Positions 14,026-15,698 of a stretch of DNA of 15,698 nt are shown piece after piece; the stretch's first letter is position 1, and every line of letters starts with the position of its first letter. Under the pieces are notes generated by a model, which worked only from the letters and a program-made list of their open reading frames with translations, did no database searches and was not told the DNA's origin. The position numbers and the translations under genes were made by a program. Source of the stretch: Pedosphaera sp. (GTDB taxonomy: Bacteria; Verrucomicrobiota; Verrucomicrobiia; Limisphaerales; SXTU01); NCBI GenBank assembly GCA_009695395.1, contig SIBB01000033.1, positions 1 through 15,698 of the forward strand, given 5' to 3'.

Positions 14026-14310
14026 TTACTTCTTCTTGGGCAGCACGGTCTCGACGTCGTCGTGCGGACGCGCGATGACGTGGACGCTGACGAGTTCGCC
14101 TTTCATCGCCTTGACGGCTTGGGCACCAGCGTCGGTGGCGGCCTTCACGGCGGCGACGTCGCCGACAATGACGGCGGTGACGAGGGCGTTGCCGACCTGG
14201 GTCATCGGTCCGGCGAGTTGGACGTTCGCGGCTTTGAGCATCGCGTCAGTCGCTTCTACGAGCGCGACGAGGCCGCGCGTTTCAATCATGCCAATTGCTT
14301 GTTGTGCCAT
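14026..14310 (-). CDS. BMC-H shell hexamer protein (single BMC domain)
   Basis: This 94-residue protein would form the hexameric facets of the microcompartment. The BMC fold is evident from AIGMIETRGLVALVEATDAMLKAANV (5-30), VTAVIVGDVAAVKAATDAGA (44-63) and VSVHVIARPHDDVE (74-87). The loop lining the central pore, usually 'KIGSG', is TQVGNA here (37-42), giving Gly40-Asn41-Ala42. This should change the polarity and size of the pore. The protein ends in a basic PKKK tail. Only one BMC-H is visible; a shell of this type would normally have a second facet protein, probably beyond the right edge. It lies 52 bases after the kinase gene. Confidence 0.95.
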   Translation of the reverse strand: MAQQAIGMIETRGLVALVEATDAMLKAANVQLAGPMTQVGNALVTAVIVGDVAAVKAATDAGAQAVKAMKGELVSVHVIARPHDDVETVLPKKK

Positions 14311-14362
14311 AGTTTTTCTTTGGGTTGCTGGTTTGAGTGGGGAAGTAAGTGGTGATGAGTAA

Positions 14363-15553
14363 TCAGTTGCGGGCGCTTTCGAGGAAGCGTTTGGATTCGC
14401 GGGCGACGACCAACTCTTCGTTCGTCGGGATGACGAGCACCCTCACGCGCGAGTTGTCCGCGCTGATGAGGGCTTCGGTGGCGCGGCAGGCGGCGTTCTT
14501 TGCGGGATCGAGCACGATGCCGAGTTGGTCGAGGTTCGCGCAAATGGCGGCGCGCAGTTCGCCGCGGTTCTCGCCGATGCCGGCGGTGAAGACGAGGGCG
14601 TCGGCTCCGTTGAGTTGGAGGAAGTAGCCGCCAATCCACCGACGCGCTTCGCTGATGAACACGTCAATCGCGAGCTGGGCCTTGGCGTTGCCTTTCGTGG
14701 CGGCTTCTTGGATGTCGCGGATGTCGTTGGACACCCCGCTGAGGCCCTTGAGTCCGCCTTCCTTGGAGAGCTGGCGTTGAGCTTCCTCGATGGATATGCC
14801 GAGCGATTTCACCGCATAGGGCAGGGCCTCCGCGTCGAGATCGCCGACGCGGTTGTTGTGCGGCAGACCGGACTGCGGGCTCATGCCGAGGCTGTTGCCA
14901 ATCGCGACGCCGTTCAACGTGCCGGTGATGCTCGAACTGCCGCCGAGATGGCAGGAGATGATGCGAAGCGGCGGGCCGTTCACTGGGGCTTTGCCGCCAT
15001 CCACGTAGAGGTTCGCGGCGCGTTGGGCCACGTCGGGACGGCTGAGCAATTCCGCGCTGCGCTCGGCGATGAACTTGTGGCTCGCACCATGGAAGCCCCA
15101 GCGGCGGATGCCGAGGTCGTGCCAGGTTTCCGGCACGCCGTAGCGCATCATCGCGGCCGGCGCGAACTGGTAGAACGCGGTCTCGAACAGCCCGATGAGC
15201 GGCACGCCGGGGACGCGCTGCGCGAAGAGGCGGATGCCGGTGATGTAGGGCGGGTTGTGCGCGGGGGCGAGGCCGTTGTAGGCCTCCATCGCGCCGAGGA
15301 CTCGTTCGTCGAGCCGCACGCAGCCAGTCACGTCTTTTGCGATGACGGTCTTGAAGCCGACGGCGGCGAGTTCGCTCGCGCTCGCGATGGCTCCGGCTTC
15401 CGTGAGCTGCGCGAGGCAATCCTCAATCGCCTTGGGATAATCGGTCACCCGCTCGAAGCCGCCTTTGTGGAGCAGCTTCTCAGCGCCGTTCGCGAAGTCG
15501 AACAAGCGCCACTTGAGCGAGGTCGAGCCGAGGTTGGCGATGAGGATTTTCAT
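14363..15553 (-). CDS. ackA: Divergent acetate kinase family protein (acyl-phosphate kinase of the BMC pathway)
   Basis: The enzyme would transfer phosphate from an acyl phosphate to ADP, recovering ATP outside or at the shell. I use the ATG at 15553 (396 residues); a TTG one codon upstream is also possible. Acetate-kinase blocks are present: NLGSTSLKW (7-15), HNPPY (99-103), RRWGFHGASHK with His155 (150-160), the CHLGG loop (201-205), NNRVGDLD with Arg235 (233-240), FTAGIGENRGE and TNEEL near the C-terminus. Two catalytic positions differ from canonical AckA. The GHRVVHGG region is replaced by VGFKTVIAKD (65-74), putting Lys68 at the essential Arg. FDTAFH is FETAFY, putting Glu124 at the essential Asp. 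These conservative swaps suggest an active but altered enzyme, perhaps for lactoyl phosphate. It is the first complete gene of the operon in the window. Confidence 0.88.
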   Translation of the reverse strand: MKILIANLGSTSLKWRLFDFANGAEKLLHKGGFERVTDYPKAIEDCLAQLTEAGAIASASELAAVGFKTVIAKDVTGCVRLDERVLGAMEAYNGLAPAHNPPYITGIRLFAQRVPGVPLIGLFETAFYQFAPAAMMRYGVPETWHDLGIRRWGFHGASHKFIAERSAELLSRPDVAQRAANLYVDGGKAPVNGPPLRIISCHLGGSSSITGTLNGVAIGNSLGMSPQSGLPHNNRVGDLDAEALPYAVKSLGISIEEAQRQLSKEGGLKGLSGVSNDIRDIQEAATKGNAKAQLAIDVFISEARRWIGGYFLQLNGADALVFTAGIGENRGELRAAICANLDQLGIVLDPAKNAACRATEALISADNSRVRVLVIPTNEELVVARESKRFLESARN

Positions 15554-15569
15554 CAAGTTTCTATTTCGG

Positions 15570-15653
15570 ATTTACGAATTACGAGCGGCGCAGACTGGGG
15601 CCGCAGCGTGGCGAATCCGAGGACTCGCCAATCGCAATTCGCAGTTCGTAAAT
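15570..15653. repeat. Intergenic inverted-repeat element, ATTTACGAATTACGA family
   Basis: The 15-base arms ATTTACGAATTACGA (15570-15584) and TCGCAGTTCGTAAAT (15639-15653) are reverse complements at 13 of 15 positions around a GC-rich spacer. The outer right end overlaps the stop codon of the incoming gene. This is a third repeat family, distinct from the CACAGAT and TTAAAGG elements. Confidence 0.65.
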
Positions 15654-15698
15654 TACTGCTGGAGCCACTTGCCGAGGCCCGCGAGGTCGTCGTGGGGG
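15653..15698 (-). CDS. C-terminal end of an unidentified gene upstream of the kinase (5' truncated by window edge)
   Basis: On the minus strand the last 46 bases read PHDDLAGLGKWLQQ followed by TAA at 15655-15653. The fragment is too short to assign. From its place in the operon, a phosphotransacylase or another shell or cargo protein would be expected, but nothing in the 14 residues proves this. An inverted-repeat element separates it from the kinase by about 100 bases. Confidence 0.45.
   Translation of the reverse strand, partial: PHDDLAGLGKWLQQ

Noticed and set aside
15554..15556. TTG as the start codon of the kinase
   Set aside because: The adjacent ATG at 15553 fits the family N-terminus (MKILIANLGS) and needs no rare start. 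The difference is one residue.
15653..15698. Assigning the truncated gene as the phosphotransacylase PduL
   Set aside because: Fourteen residues carry no diagnostic motif; the expectation comes only from operon logic.

Overview
The window is GC-rich and gene-dense. It most likely comes from a member of the Planctomycetes-Verrucomicrobia group, and I favour Verrucomicrobia. The main reason is the right half (about 9.1-15.7 kb), which encodes a bacterial microcompartment (BMC) operon on the minus strand with the make-up known for the Planctomycetes-Verrucomicrobia type: one hexameric shell protein (BMC-H), three different pentameric vertex proteins (BMC-P, EutN/CcmL family), a CoA-acylating aldehyde dehydrogenase, a class II sugar-phosphate aldolase and an acetate-kinase-family enzyme. 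AT-rich inverted-repeat elements between genes also fit that group, but the assignment is inference from content, not a search result.

Layout on the plus strand: the C-terminal tail of a probable MoxR-type AAA+ ATPase (1-126), the GTP cyclohydrolase folE2 (217-1044) and a Tat-exported molybdenum oxidoreductase of the sulfite-oxidase fold (1111-2373). Everything after that is on the minus strand and converges on these genes. Read in the direction of transcription (right to left), it is: the tail of an unidentified gene, divergent acetate kinase, BMC-H, BMC-P, aldehyde dehydrogenase, BMC-P, BMC-P, class II aldolase, a class I-aldolase-like TIM-barrel protein, a weak predicted terminator, a five-gene oligopeptide-type ABC importer (binding lipoprotein, two permeases, two ATPases), and finally engB, which is preceded by a possible 18-codon leader ORF.

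How the genes work together: by analogy with characterised fucose/rhamnose-degrading compartments of this group, the class II aldolase would cleave a deoxyketose 1-phosphate to DHAP and lactaldehyde. The aldehyde dehydrogenase would oxidise lactaldehyde to an acyl-CoA. A phosphotransacylase, not seen here and probably beyond the right edge, would make the acyl-phosphate, and the kinase would recover ATP. Both the aldolase and the dehydrogenase carry N-terminal extensions of the helix-plus-linker kind that target cargo to a shell. The kinase differs from canonical AckA at two catalytic positions, which fits a substrate other than acetyl phosphate. The TIM-barrel protein is the least understood member. 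It has a short C-terminal helix-like tail behind a variable linker, and an AT-rich minirepeat has entered that linker in frame.

Three families of intergenic inverted repeats sit at gene junctions (about 4.27-4.38, 7.20-7.33, 11.99-12.08, 13.95-14.02 and 15.57-15.65 kb). They often touch stop codons or lie a few bases before start codons. No tRNA, rRNA, CRISPR array, transposase or integrase was seen.
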